From Enemella dayhoffiae (lineage in GTDB: Bacteria; Actinomycetota; Actinomycetes; Propionibacteriales; Propionibacteriaceae), in NCBI RefSeq assembly GCF_002250625.1, contig NZ_NMVQ01000012.1, positions 248,001 through 312,000 on the forward strand: 64,000 bases of DNA, in the 5' to 3' direction. The position numbers and the translations under genes were made by a program. The notes under the pieces are model-generated. The model saw only the letters and a list, made by a program, of their open reading frames with translations. It was not told the DNA's origin and searched no databases. Within the stretch, counting starts at the first letter, position 1; each line of letters begins with the position of its first letter. Shown piece after piece: positions 1 through 7,351 of the stretch.

Positions 1-1428
1 TGGCTCGGTTTCACCCCCGCCTCGATCAGGCACGCCTCGGACTATTTCGACCAGCTGTACGCCTGGGCCGAGGAGCTGGTGCTGGCCGGGAAGGCGTACG
101 TGGACGATCAGACGGTCGAGGCGATCTCGGAACAGCGGGGCGGTTACGGCAAACCTGGAACTCCGAGCCCGTTCCGGGATCGCAGCCCGGAGGAGAATCT
201 CGACCTGCTGCGGCGGATGCGCGCCGGCGAGTTCGCCGACGGGGCCCGGGTGCTGCGCGCGAAGATCGACATGGACGCGGAGAACATGCAGCTGCGCGAC
301 CCGATCATGTATCGGATCCGGCGCCGCCACCACTTCCGGACCGGCGACAAGTGGTGCATCTATCCCACCTATGACTGGGCCCACGGTCAGAGCGATGCCC
401 TGGAGGGTGTCACCCATTCGCTGTGCACACTGGAATTCCAGGACAACAGGCCGCTCTATGACTGGTATCTCGCGCAGTTGCCGCTGCCCGGTCAAGCGCC
501 GCGCCAGATCGAGTTCGCCCGGTTGGAGCTGACCCACACGATCACCTCGAAGCGGCGGCTGCGGGGACTGGTCGAGCAGGGGGTGGTGGACGGCTGGGAC
601 GACCCGCGGATGCCCACCCTGCGCGGGTTGCGCCGACGCGGCTATCCGCCGCGGGCGATCGTCGATTTCTGCAACTACATCGGGGTGACCAGGACCAACT
701 CCCGGCAGAGCATCGAACTGTTGGAGTCGTTCGTCCGGCGCGAGCTGAACGCGCACGCCCAGCGGCGGATGGCGGTCACCCGACCGCTGCGGCTGGTGCT
801 CGACGACTGGCCTCGCGATGAAGCCGGAAACCCTGTGGTGGAGTGGTTCGAGCTGGTCAACAACCCGGAGAACCCCGAGGACGGCACGCGGCGGGTCCCA
901 TTTACCGGGGAGTTGTGGATCGAGCGGGACGACTTCGCCGAGGTGCCGCCGCCGAAGTTCTTCCGACTGTCCCCCGGTCGCGAGGTACGCCTGCGCGGGG
1001 CCTTCCTGGTCACCGCGACCTCGGTCGAGCACGACACCGACGGCACCGTGACCACGGTGCACGCCACCCACGATCCCCAGTCGCGTGGCGGCAACGCCCC
1101 CGACGGGCGCAAGGTGAAATCGACCATGCACTGGGTTTCCACCCAGCACGCGGTTCCGGCCCGCGTGGCGTTGTATGACCGGCTCTTCTCCGCCGAGGTG
1201 CCCGGCGAAGGTACCGGTGAGCCGATGGACGATCTCAACCCCGACTCGGTGGAGTGGCTCACCGACTGTCAGGTCGAGGCGGCACTCGCCGACACCGAGC
1301 CCGGTGCCGTTGTCCAGTTCGAGCGGCTCGGCTATTTCGCCCACGACCCGCGCGAACCGATGGTGTTCCACCGCACCGTCGGCCTGCGCGACGAATGGGC
1401 CAACATCCAGAAGCGCGCGGGCGAGTAG
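1..1428 (+). CDS. glnS: Glutaminyl-tRNA synthetase, 3' part (5' end outside window)
   Basis: This class I aminoacyl-tRNA synthetase charges tRNA-Gln with glutamine in the cytoplasm. The reading frame is open from base 1, so the N-terminal Rossmann half with the HIGH motif is missing and 475 residues are visible. The stretch ITSKRRL near base 550 is the GlnRS form of the KMSKS loop. It is followed by GWDDPRMPTLRGLRRRGY and DFCNYIGVTRTNS, both GlnRS hallmarks, and then by the C-terminal anticodon-binding beta-barrels, with an ordinary end at RAGE. Most actinomycetes make Gln-tRNA with GatCAB instead, so a GlnRS here suggests a lineage-specific acquisition (inference). A tRNA-Gln(CUG) gene lies 5.7 kb downstream. 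Confidence 0.95.
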   Translation, partial: WLGFTPASIRHASDYFDQLYAWAEELVLAGKAYVDDQTVEAISEQRGGYGKPGTPSPFRDRSPEENLDLLRRMRAGEFADGARVLRAKIDMDAENMQLRDPIMYRIRRRHHFRTGDKWCIYPTYDWAHGQSDALEGVTHSLCTLEFQDNRPLYDWYLAQLPLPGQAPRQIEFARLELTHTITSKRRLRGLVEQGVVDGWDDPRMPTLRGLRRRGYPPRAIVDFCNYIGVTRTNSRQSIELLESFVRRELNAHAQRRMAVTRPLRLVLDDWPRDEAGNPVVEWFELVNNPENPEDGTRRVPFTGELWIERDDFAEVPPPKFFRLSPGREVRLRGAFLVTATSVEHDTDGTVTTVHATHDPQSRGGNAPDGRKVKSTMHWVSTQHAVPARVALYDRLFSAEVPGEGTGEPMDDLNPDSVEWLTDCQVEAALADTEPGAVVQFERLGYFAHDPREPMVFHRTVGLRDEWANIQKRAGE

Positions 1429-1452
1429 GCCGGCCCACCCGTGCCCCACTCC

Positions 1453-1526
1453 CCATCCAGCGAACCAATTTGCTGCCCGCCTGATCCTCGAGGGTTCGGT
1501 GGTTGGCTGGACGGTTCGCTGGATGG
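1453..1526. repeat. 14-bp inverted repeat between glnS and the DUF309 gene
   Basis: CCATCCAGCGAACC at 1453-1466 is matched by its exact reverse complement at 1513-1526, with 46 bases between the arms. The structure sits just after the glnS stop and ends shortly before the next start. No T-run follows, so a simple intrinsic terminator is not clearly supported. It may stabilise the glnS 3' end or belong to the dispersed hairpins noted elsewhere in the window. Confidence 0.6.
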
Positions 1527-1535
1527 CGGGGTGCG

Positions 1536-2027
1536 ATGAGCCGGGACCGTGACCCCGAGGGTCGGGCCCGCAGTGCCCGGCCCCGGGACGGGCTCGGCCG
1601 CCCGCTCGCCCACGACGCGGTGGGCGTACCGCGACTGGGTGAGGGCGTCACGCGGACGCCGCAGCAGACCCTCACCGAGGCGGTCGAACTCCTCCGGGCA
1701 GGGCGCCCGTTCCACGCCCACGAGGTGTTCGAGGACGCCTGGAAGTCCTGTCCTGATGAGGAACGCGCCTTCTGGCGCGCCCTCGCACAACTGGCCGTGG
1801 GACTCACCCACGCCGCCCGGGGCAACGCCCCGGGTGCGGCCGGCTTGCTGCGCCGGGGAGCCACCGCGCTGCGCGGCTGGCGGGACACCACCCACGGGGC
1901 CGATCTGCAGGTCCTTCTGCCGCAGGCCGAGCGGTGGGCAGCCGCCGCCGATGCGAGTGACCTGGGCTGGGTCGACGCGGGCCTGCGCTCGACTGCCGAG
2001 GCCCTGGCGCGCGGCCTCGACGACTAA
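1536..2027 (+). CDS. DUF309 domain protein
   Basis: This small cytoplasmic protein of 163 residues has no assigned function. The central segment (about residues 40-110) carries the DUF309 signature, with GRPFHAHEVFEDAWK followed by FWRALAQLAVGLTHAARGN, a conserved His/Glu-bearing helical fold. I chose the ATG at 1536 because the protein then begins MSRDRDPEGRARSARPRDGLGRP, the conserved N-terminus of actinobacterial members. An upstream in-frame ATG at 1503 lies inside the preceding inverted repeat. The gene converges on the ammonia-lyase gene, overlapping its stop by four bases. Confidence 0.8.
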   Translation: MSRDRDPEGRARSARPRDGLGRPLAHDAVGVPRLGEGVTRTPQQTLTEAVELLRAGRPFHAHEVFEDAWKSCPDEERAFWRALAQLAVGLTHAARGNAPGAAGLLRRGATALRGWRDTTHGADLQVLLPQAERWAAAADASDLGWVDAGLRSTAEALARGLDD

Positions 2028-3109
2028 CCCGCATTGGCGGCGGATCCCTCGGTACCGATCAGCAGCACCGTGGAGGCATCCCCGAGCCGCAGGTGCGCAC
2101 GCGACCCCCGGTCGGACAGCAACACCCGCAGACCGGCCAACGCGGCCGCGCCGCAGGGACCGAGCGCCAGCCCGAGTGCCGCGAGCTCAGCGACGGCTGC
2201 TGCCGCCTCCGCATCGGTGACGGCCACGGCCCCGGCCAACCCCGCATGGAGCACCGGCCAGGCGTCGGCACTCGGCGTACCGCAGCGCAGACCGGCCATG
2301 CTGGTGTGCCGGGACGTGTCGACCGTGGTCCGCGTACCGGCGGCCAGCGAGGCGGTGACGCAGGCGGCCCCTTCCGGTTCGACCGCCACCACCCGCGCGG
2401 TGCCGCCAGGGCGGGCGAAGTGTTCCACCATGGCCTGTCCGAGGCAGCCGACTCCGACCGGCACCAGGACCAGGTCGGGGCGTACGCCAAGGGCGACAGC
2501 CTGTTCCTCGGCCTCGGTCGCGAGCGTGCGATAACCCTCGACGATCGCCCGCGGGATGTCGGTATAACCCTCCCAGCTGGTGTCCTGCACCAGCACCTCC
2601 CCGGCCGCGGCATCCAGGCCGGCGGCGGTGGCGGCCACCACCTCGTCATAGTCGCCGCCGGTGTCGACCGTCTCCGCGCCGAGTCCCCGGATTCCCCGCC
2701 TGGCGAGGGATCCCACACCGTCAGGGAGGTGGACGCGGCAGCGTACGCCGAGCTGGCGCGCCACCCAGGCGAGCGCCCAGCCGTGGTTGCCGTCGCTGGT
2801 GGTGACCAGGGTCAAGCGGCGACCGTGGCACACCTCGGTCAGCGAATCCCAGCTGGGCACAGATTTCCCGATCAGCTCACCGACGGCGCGTGCGGTGGCC
2901 CAGGATGCGCCCAGCACCTTGAACGACGGCAGCCCAAACCGCAAGGACTCGTCCTTGACCAGGACCCGCCCCACACCCAGCTCGGCGGCCAGCGTCGGCA
3001 GATCGACCAGGTCGGTGGCGGTGTACCCGGGAATCCCGCGGTGGAAGGGGAACGCGCCAGAGGTCTCACTGGGCACCGCCGCCGGGTCGTTCAGTACAAG
3101 GGGGCGCAC
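2024..3109 (-). CDS. PLP-dependent ammonia-lyase, diaminopropionate ammonia-lyase-like
   Basis: This is a fold-type II pyridoxal-phosphate enzyme of 361 residues. The segment VLVKDESLRFGLPSFKVLGA (about residues 49-68) contains the PLP-binding lysine in SFK, in the arrangement typical of diaminopropionate ammonia-lyase (DpaL/YgeX, about 400 residues). TSDGNHG further on and a Gly-rich loop (PVGVGCLGQA) bind the cofactor phosphate. Family knowledge suggests elimination of ammonia from diaminopropionate or a related hydroxy-amino acid; threonine or serine dehydratase activity is an alternative. The GTG start at 3107-3109 overlaps the 3' end of the broken ACMSD frame. The gene may have been placed behind the kynurenine promoter by the deletion that truncated ACMSD (inference). 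Confidence 0.75.
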   Translation of the reverse strand: MRPLVLNDPAAVPSETSGAFPFHRGIPGYTATDLVDLPTLAAELGVGRVLVKDESLRFGLPSFKVLGASWATARAVGELIGKSVPSWDSLTEVCHGRRLTLVTTSDGNHGWALAWVARQLGVRCRVHLPDGVGSLARRGIRGLGAETVDTGGDYDEVVAATAAGLDAAAGEVLVQDTSWEGYTDIPRAIVEGYRTLATEAEEQAVALGVRPDLVLVPVGVGCLGQAMVEHFARPGGTARVVAVEPEGAACVTASLAAGTRTTVDTSRHTSMAGLRCGTPSADAWPVLHAGLAGAVAVTDAEAAAAVAELAALGLALGPCGAAALAGLRVLLSDRGSRAHLRLGDASTVLLIGTEGSAANAG

Positions 3110-3543
3110 GGTCCGCTCACCCGGCCTGGCCGAGGAAGGCAGCGGTCCAGCTCGGCGCAGGCCAGGTCGGCGTCCTGCAGCGGCACCTGGCAGACGGTGA
3201 GAAACTCCGGGCCCTGGTCGGCGAACGTCTCCCGGGCCAGGTTGTTGAACACCCGGGCCACCTTGACCGCCTCGCCGGGATGCCTTTCATAGTTGAAGAA
3301 GACCGGCGTCGGCGAGACGACCTGGGTGCTCACCCCGCTGCGCGCCATCGCCTCCCGGCGTACCTCGGGCGCCCAGCAGGAGTCGCCGATCCTGCGGAAC
3401 TCGCTCGAGCCGACCATGATGGTCGCCTCCCGCTCGCTGTCGACGCGCAGCCACGGCCAGTCGTGGTGCGGCGCGACGGTCTGGTTCAGGTCCGGCCAGC
3501 CGACCGGCACCGAGTGGGTGTGCACGTCCACCTTGCCCGCCAC
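3091..3543 (-). pseudogene. Truncated 2-amino-3-carboxymuconate-6-semialdehyde decarboxylase (ACMSD), N-terminal part only
   Basis: Intact ACMSD is a zinc amidohydrolase of about 330 residues that decarboxylates the 3-hydroxyanthranilate ring-cleavage product. Here only about 150 codons remain. The metal motif DVHTHSVP (HxH) is present at residues 6-13. VGSSEFRRIGDSCW, VSPTPVFFNYERHP and FLTVCQVPLQDADLACAELDRC also match the family N-terminal third. Similarity stops near base 3145, and the frame continues for only about 16 unrelated residues before stopping inside the next gene. The later metal and catalytic residues have no room to exist, so this looks like a deletion, not a frameshift. The GTG start at 3543 follows an AAAGGG ribosome site just after the dioxygenase stop. 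Confidence 0.8.
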
Positions 3544-3547
3544 GGAT

Positions 3548-4066
3548 TCAGCCCTTTCCGGGGTGGACTGCCCCGCACTCGGCACAGCTGCGCAACGCCT
3601 CGTCGGCATAGAACCCCTCGAACGCTGGCGGCAGGTCGGCGACGATGTCGCGCACCTGCCAGGTCACCTCGTGCAACTGGTGGTTGCACCGCAGGCAATA
3701 CCAGCGAAAGGACTCCAGCACCCCCTCGGCGCGGATCCGCTCCACCACGATCCCGATCGACCCGGGTTCGGGGCGTTGCGGGGAGTGCGGGACACCGCCG
3801 GGCAGCAGCCACAGATCGCCCTCGTTGATGTCGATCCGCTGCATTCCCTGCTCAGTCTGGATGTTCACGTGCATCGATCCGCGGATCTGGTGGAACAGCT
3901 CCTCGTAGGGCTCGACATGGAAGTCGGTGCGCTGGTTGGGTCCGCCGACGACCTGGACGATGAAATCCTTGCCGGCCGGAAAAATCACCTTGTTGTTCAC
4001 CGGCGGCCTGAGCTGGTCGGCGTGCTCGGTCAGCCACGCCTGCAGGTTGATCACCAGTCCGGTCAC
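3548..4066 (-). CDS. nbaC: 3-hydroxyanthranilate 3,4-dioxygenase
   Basis: This non-haem iron cupin enzyme opens the ring of 3-hydroxyanthranilate to 2-amino-3-carboxymuconate semialdehyde in the kynurenine pathway. The 172-residue length matches the bacterial family. Visible are VVGGPNQRTDFHVEPYEELFHQIRG with the iron ligands (His, Glu, later His in PHSPQRPEPGS). A C-terminal rubredoxin-like pair (CLRCNHQ near residue 127 and CAECG near 164) is typical of bacterial forms. The GTG start at 4066 is supported by AAGGAG a few bases upstream and forms a GTGA overlap with the RidA-family gene. It is cotranscribed with that gene and the truncated ACMSD. Confidence 0.9.
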   Translation of the reverse strand: MTGLVINLQAWLTEHADQLRPPVNNKVIFPAGKDFIVQVVGGPNQRTDFHVEPYEELFHQIRGSMHVNIQTEQGMQRIDINEGDLWLLPGGVPHSPQRPEPGSIGIVVERIRAEGVLESFRWYCLRCNHQLHEVTWQVRDIVADLPPAFEGFYADEALRSCAECGAVHPGKG

Positions 4067-4521
4067 GCTTCTTCTCCTTCGGTACGCCCACTCTCCCCGC
4101 GCCCGGCCCGCGGCGGGCGTACCGCGATGGCCTGGATCTCGATCAACAGGTGGGGGTGCGGCAGCTGGTGCACCGCAACGGTCGTCCGGGCGGGGCCGGT
4201 CTCGCCGAAGAACCGCCCGTAGACCTCGTTGTAACCGCGGAAGTGGTTCATGTTCACCAGAAAGGTGGTGATCTGGGTGACGTCGGCCAGGGTGCAGTCC
4301 ACCGAGGCGAGGATGTCGGCGATGTTCTCGATCACCGCGGTGGTCTGTTCGCCGATGTCGAGGTCGGTGGTGCCCAGCTCGTCGACGCGTACGCCGGCGA
4401 AGCTGTTGTCCGGGCGGCGGCTCGAGGTGCCGGAGACGAACACCAGATCGCCGGCCACCTTCACGTGCGGAAACCGCCCGCGGGGTCTGGCGCGCCCCTC
4501 CAGCACTTTGCCGTCCGCCAT
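4063..4521 (-). CDS. RidA-family deaminase, probable 2-aminomuconate deaminase
   Basis: This is a YjgF/YER057c/UK114-family protein of 152 residues. The segment VAGDLVFVSGTSSRRPDN, a central ENIADILASVDCTLADVTQITTFLVNM and PARTTVAVHQLPHPHLLIEIQAIA with the conserved Arg identify the family. The longer length and position upstream of 3-hydroxyanthranilate dioxygenase match 2-aminomuconate deaminase (NbaF/AmnD), which converts 2-aminomuconate to 4-oxalocrotonate. That specific role is inferred from context; a general enamine/imine deaminase is the alternative. It is the first gene of the minus-strand unit, starting at ATG 4521. With ACMSD broken, its substrate may no longer form by this route. 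Confidence 0.75.
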   Translation of the reverse strand: MADGKVLEGRARPRGRFPHVKVAGDLVFVSGTSSRRPDNSFAGVRVDELGTTDLDIGEQTTAVIENIADILASVDCTLADVTQITTFLVNMNHFRGYNEVYGRFFGETGPARTTVAVHQLPHPHLLIEIQAIAVRPPRAGRGESGRTEGEEA

Positions 4522-4635
4522 GGACCCGCCTCGGTTCGCCTGGGCCCACTATCCCCTGCCGGGCCCCGCTTCACCAGTGGGGGTGCGCAATGCGGCCATC
4601 AGCTGCCCGGGAGCCGCGCAGCGCCGAGGACGCCA

Positions 4636-4669
4636 CGAGGGCCGAGCCGCGGCGGCGACTCGGCCCTCG
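4636..4669 (-). terminator. Hairpin downstream of the PhoX-type gene
   Basis: CGAGGGCCGAG at 4636-4646 and its perfect reverse complement at 4659-4669 form an 11-bp GC-rich stem with a 12-base loop, starting 12 bases after the phosphatase stop codon. There is no long T-run, which is common for terminators in high-GC actinomycetes. Confidence 0.65.
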
Positions 4670-4680
4670 GTGGAGGTGGC

Positions 4681-6855
4681 TCAGCGACCGGTCTTGGCCA
4701 GCCCGCCGGTGGATTCCTTGGGCGGGGTGGGCTGCCCGGGCGCGGGCTGGCCCGGGGCGGGCTGGCCGGGGGCCGGCTGACCCGGAGTGGGGGTCACCGG
4801 GGGCGGAGTCGCGGCCGCCCGCGGCCACGCCACGACGATCGACGGGCGCGGCACGGAGGTCCCGCCGTCGGGCCAGTGCGAGGACGGGGCCTCGAAGGAG
4901 GCGCCGTCGGTCTCCCCCGGATGCTGGATCGCGGCGGCGACCCGCTCGGCGTCCACCCACGGGCCGCAGCATTCGGCGCCCTTGGGCACCGACAGGAACT
5001 GCTTCAGCTGACCGCGGGAGGCGCCCTCGGCGACCGCGGCGAACATGCCGTCGTGGGCGCCCAGCTGAGAGCCGTCGGTGGCGATCCACAGGTTGCCGTG
5101 CTCGTCGAAGGCGACGTTGTCGGGGCAGGAGATCGGCGACACCTGGGCCTTGTCGAACCCGCCGAAATAGGTGGTCGGGTCGTTCGGATCACCGGCGACC
5201 AGGAACAGGTTCCAAGTGAACGTGGTGGCGGCCGAGTCGTTGCCGTCCTCGATCAGCTCGAGCACGTGCCCGTGCTTGTTCAGGTTGCGCGGGTTGGCCT
5301 CGTCGGCACCGGCCTTGCCCGCTTTGCCGCGGTCGGTGTTGTTGGTGAGCGCGATGTAGACCTTGCCGGTCCTCGGTGACGGCTCGGCGTCCTCGGGACG
5401 GTCCATCTTGGTGGCGCCCATCTTGTCGGCGGCCTGCCGGGTGAACAGGTACACCTCCTCGGCGGACATCCCCTCGACGAACGACTGCGTCCCCGAGGCC
5501 AGCTTGATCCACTCCCCGGTGCCGTCGAAGCGGCCGTCGGCGGGCAGCTTGCCGGTGCCGTCCATGGCGCCGGAGTTGCCGGTGAACTTCGCCACATAGA
5601 GGGTTCCGTTGTCGAGCAGGTCGGAGTTGGCTCGGGCGGTGGCGGCGCGAGAGCCAGCCGCGCGGCTCGCCGCCACCATCTTGTTGGCGGACACGAACTT
5701 GTAGAAGTAGTCGAAGCGTTCGTCGTCACCCATGTACGCCGCCACGCGGCCGTCCTTGGCGACGGCGATGTTGGCGGCCTCGTGCTTGAACCGGCCGAGT
5801 GCGGTGCGCTTCTTGGGGGTGGACTGCGGGTCGAACGGGTCGACCTCGACGATCCAGCCGAACCGGTTGGCCTCGTTGGGCTCCTCGGCCAGGTCGAACC
5901 GGTTGTCGAATCGCTCCCACTTGCGCTCCGAGGCGGCGCCGGAGATGCCGTAGCGCTTGAGCCGGGCGGCGGCGACGGGCTCGGTGACCGCGGCGGCGTT
6001 TCCGAAGTACTGGTTGAAGTTCTCCTCGGCGGTCAGCCAGGTGCCCCACGGGGTGAGCCCACCGGAGCAGTTGTTCAGCGTACCCAGCACGCTGCGGCCG
6101 GACTGGTCGGCCGAGGTGCGGACGAGCTCGTGGCCGGCGACCGGGCCGGTCAACTCGAAGCGGGTCTGGGTGTGGAAGCGACGGTTCAGCCGGTGCTCGA
6201 GGATCGGCTCGAGGTTGCCGGTGCCGGCCACCTTGCGGACCGCGACGACGGACAGGCCGTGCGCGGCCCAGGCGATCTCCACCTGCTCGCGGGTGGGGGC
6301 GGCCGGGTTGTACCTGGGGAACATGATGTATTCGTCGGTGTACTCGTGGTTGGCGAGCATCAGCAGCACGTTCGGGTCCTCGGTGGGCAGGAAGCCGAGG
6401 TAGTCGTTGTTGTAGCCCCACTGCCGCTGCTGGGCGGCCGCGGTCTGGTTGTTCGGGTCGAACGCGGGCGTCTTGGGAAAGATCGGGTCACCCCAGCGGA
6501 TCACCACGTCCTGGTCGAACCCCTGCGGCACGATCACCGCGTCCGCGGTGGACGGGGCGATCGGGGTCCAGCCCATTCCGGCCGGCGAACCCGGGAAACT
6601 GATCGCGCTGGCCGGCGGGGCCTTCACGAACGCGTTCGCGCCCACCCCGAGCGCGGCCGCGCCGCCCACGACCACCGAGGCCTGCAGGAGCGTACGCCGC
6701 GAGATCGCCGAGGTGATGATGTCGCCGATGTAGTCGTTGTCGGACTCGTTGGGGACCGGGTGGCTGCACTGGTCACCGCAGCGCATCTGACAGGTACGCC
6801 GGGACCGGCCAACGCCGTCCGTGAGCAGGGTGAGCAGGGTGCGTCGACCGTTCAT
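4681..6855 (-). CDS. PhoX-family phosphatase (DUF839), Tat-exported
   Basis: This is a large secreted phosphatase-like protein of 724 residues. The first 50 residues contain the CxxxCGDQCSHPVPN element common in this family. A twin-arginine signal (ISRRTLLQ, about residues 51-58) and a hydrophobic stretch ending in PPASA follow. The body holds DUF839/PhoX landmarks: WGDPIF, NHEYTDEY, NNCSGGLTPWGTWLTAEENFNQYFG, GWIVEVDPFDP, EGMSAEEVYLFTRQAADKMGATKMDRPEDAEPSP and CPDNVAFDEHGNLWIATDG. PhoX enzymes use a calcium/iron centre to hydrolyse phosphomonoesters outside the membrane. The C-terminus is a low-complexity tail of tandem PGQPA units ending STGGLAKTGR. The LAKTG looks sortase-like but no membrane helix follows. 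A GAAAGGGC ribosome site precedes the ATG. Confidence 0.9.
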   Translation of the reverse strand: MNGRRTLLTLLTDGVGRSRRTCQMRCGDQCSHPVPNESDNDYIGDIITSAISRRTLLQASVVVGGAAALGVGANAFVKAPPASAISFPGSPAGMGWTPIAPSTADAVIVPQGFDQDVVIRWGDPIFPKTPAFDPNNQTAAAQQRQWGYNNDYLGFLPTEDPNVLLMLANHEYTDEYIMFPRYNPAAPTREQVEIAWAAHGLSVVAVRKVAGTGNLEPILEHRLNRRFHTQTRFELTGPVAGHELVRTSADQSGRSVLGTLNNCSGGLTPWGTWLTAEENFNQYFGNAAAVTEPVAAARLKRYGISGAASERKWERFDNRFDLAEEPNEANRFGWIVEVDPFDPQSTPKKRTALGRFKHEAANIAVAKDGRVAAYMGDDERFDYFYKFVSANKMVAASRAAGSRAATARANSDLLDNGTLYVAKFTGNSGAMDGTGKLPADGRFDGTGEWIKLASGTQSFVEGMSAEEVYLFTRQAADKMGATKMDRPEDAEPSPRTGKVYIALTNNTDRGKAGKAGADEANPRNLNKHGHVLELIEDGNDSAATTFTWNLFLVAGDPNDPTTYFGGFDKAQVSPISCPDNVAFDEHGNLWIATDGSQLGAHDGMFAAVAEGASRGQLKQFLSVPKGAECCGPWVDAERVAAAIQHPGETDGASFEAPSSHWPDGGTSVPRPSIVVAWPRAAATPPPVTPTPGQPAPGQPAPGQPAPGQPTPPKESTGGLAKTGR

Positions 6856-6895
6856 CTTGAGCCCTTTCAGCCAACCGAAATCTGAGAACAGGCTG

Positions 6896-6940
6896 AACCT
6901 AGGGGATATGGACAGGTGCTCACGGGGACTTCAGGTGAAC
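6896..6940 (-). promoter_or_regulatory. Candidate PhoP-type PHO box and -10 of the PhoX-type gene
   Basis: On the minus strand GTTCACCTGAA (6930-6940) is followed directly by GTCCCCGTGAG (6919-6929). These resemble the 11-base direct repeats bound by actinobacterial PhoP, the second copy being weak. A TAGGTT hexamer at 6896-6901 lies 17 bases further on, so the second repeat would cover the -35 position. This is suggestive only. Confidence 0.35.
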
Positions 6941-6982
6941 CTTCGGCGACGTCTGGGCGACAACCTGGGGTTGGCGCGCAAA

Positions 6983-7018
6983 TGCCCGGACCCCCTCGTG
7001 ATGAAGGGAATCCGGGCA
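6983..7018 (-). terminator. Terminator of the tRNA-Gln/tRNA-Glu unit
   Basis: TGCCCGGA and TCCGGGCA (7011-7018 and 6983-6990) form an 8-bp stem, extended by an inner CCCTT/AGGGG pairing. On the minus strand the stem is followed by a short T run. It starts five bases after the tRNA-Glu 3' end. Confidence 0.7.
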
Positions 7019-7022
7019 GTTG

Positions 7023-7095
7023 TAGCCCCGACGGGATTCGAACCCGCGCTACCGCCTTGAGAGGGCGGCGTGCTAGGCCGCTACACAACGGGGCC
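7023..7095 (-). tRNA. tRNA-Glu (anticodon CUC)
   Basis: The minus strand folds as a complete 73-base cloverleaf. The anticodon arm is CCGCC-CTCTCAA-GGCGG, giving anticodon CUC for GAG codons. The T arm carries GGTTCGAATCC, and the acceptor arms pair GGCCCCG with CGGGGCT, including one G-U pair. CCA is not encoded. It lies 53 bases after tRNA-Gln on the same strand, near gltX. Confidence 0.95.
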
Positions 7096-7148
7096 GCGGC
7101 CGAACGAGATTACCATGGCCCATCAGCCGTGGCGAATCGCGCTCTGCG

Positions 7149-7220
7149 CTGGGGTACCAGGACTCGAACCTAGACTAACTGAACCAGAATCAGTCGTGCT
7201 GCCAATTACACCATACCCCA
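7149..7220 (-). tRNA. tRNA-Gln (anticodon CUG)
   Basis: The minus strand folds as a 72-base tRNA with acceptor stem TGGGGTA/TACCCCA and the U1-A72 pair typical of tRNA-Gln. The anticodon arm ACTGA-TTCTGGT-TCAGT gives anticodon CUG for CAG codons. CCA is not encoded. It is the probable partner of the GlnRS at the start of the window. Confidence 0.95.
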
Positions 7221-7222
7221 TT

Positions 7223-7240
7223 GCTGACCAAGCGGTCAGC
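7223..7240 (-). other. Hairpin just upstream of tRNA-Gln
   Basis: GCTGACC (7223-7229) and GGTCAGC (7234-7240) form a perfect 7-bp stem with a 4-base loop, two bases before the mature 5' end of tRNA-Gln. It probably folds in the pre-tRNA leader and may position RNase processing. Confidence 0.4.
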
Positions 7241-7283
7241 GCGGTGTGCGCCGCCTCCGCTGACGCTCCGGCAACGACGATGA

Positions 7284-7313
7284 ACCTTACCGCATCCGGC
7301 GGTCCGGCACCAA
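7284..7313 (-). promoter_or_regulatory. Candidate promoter of the tRNA unit
   Basis: On the minus strand TTGGTG (7308-7313) and TAAGGT (7284-7289) are separated by 18 bases, giving a sigma-70-like promoter about 63 bases upstream of tRNA-Gln. The interval 7221-7351 otherwise holds only the leader hairpin. Confidence 0.45.
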
Positions 7314-7351
7314 ACCGATATCCGTACCCCGGCGCGCGGTCCTCGCACCGC

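Noticed and set aside
4681-4740. Sortase anchor (LAKTG) at the C-terminus of the PhoX-type protein
   Set aside because: The pentapeptide is followed by one Arg and the stop. No hydrophobic helix or basic tail exists in any downstream frame, so anchoring is unlikely.
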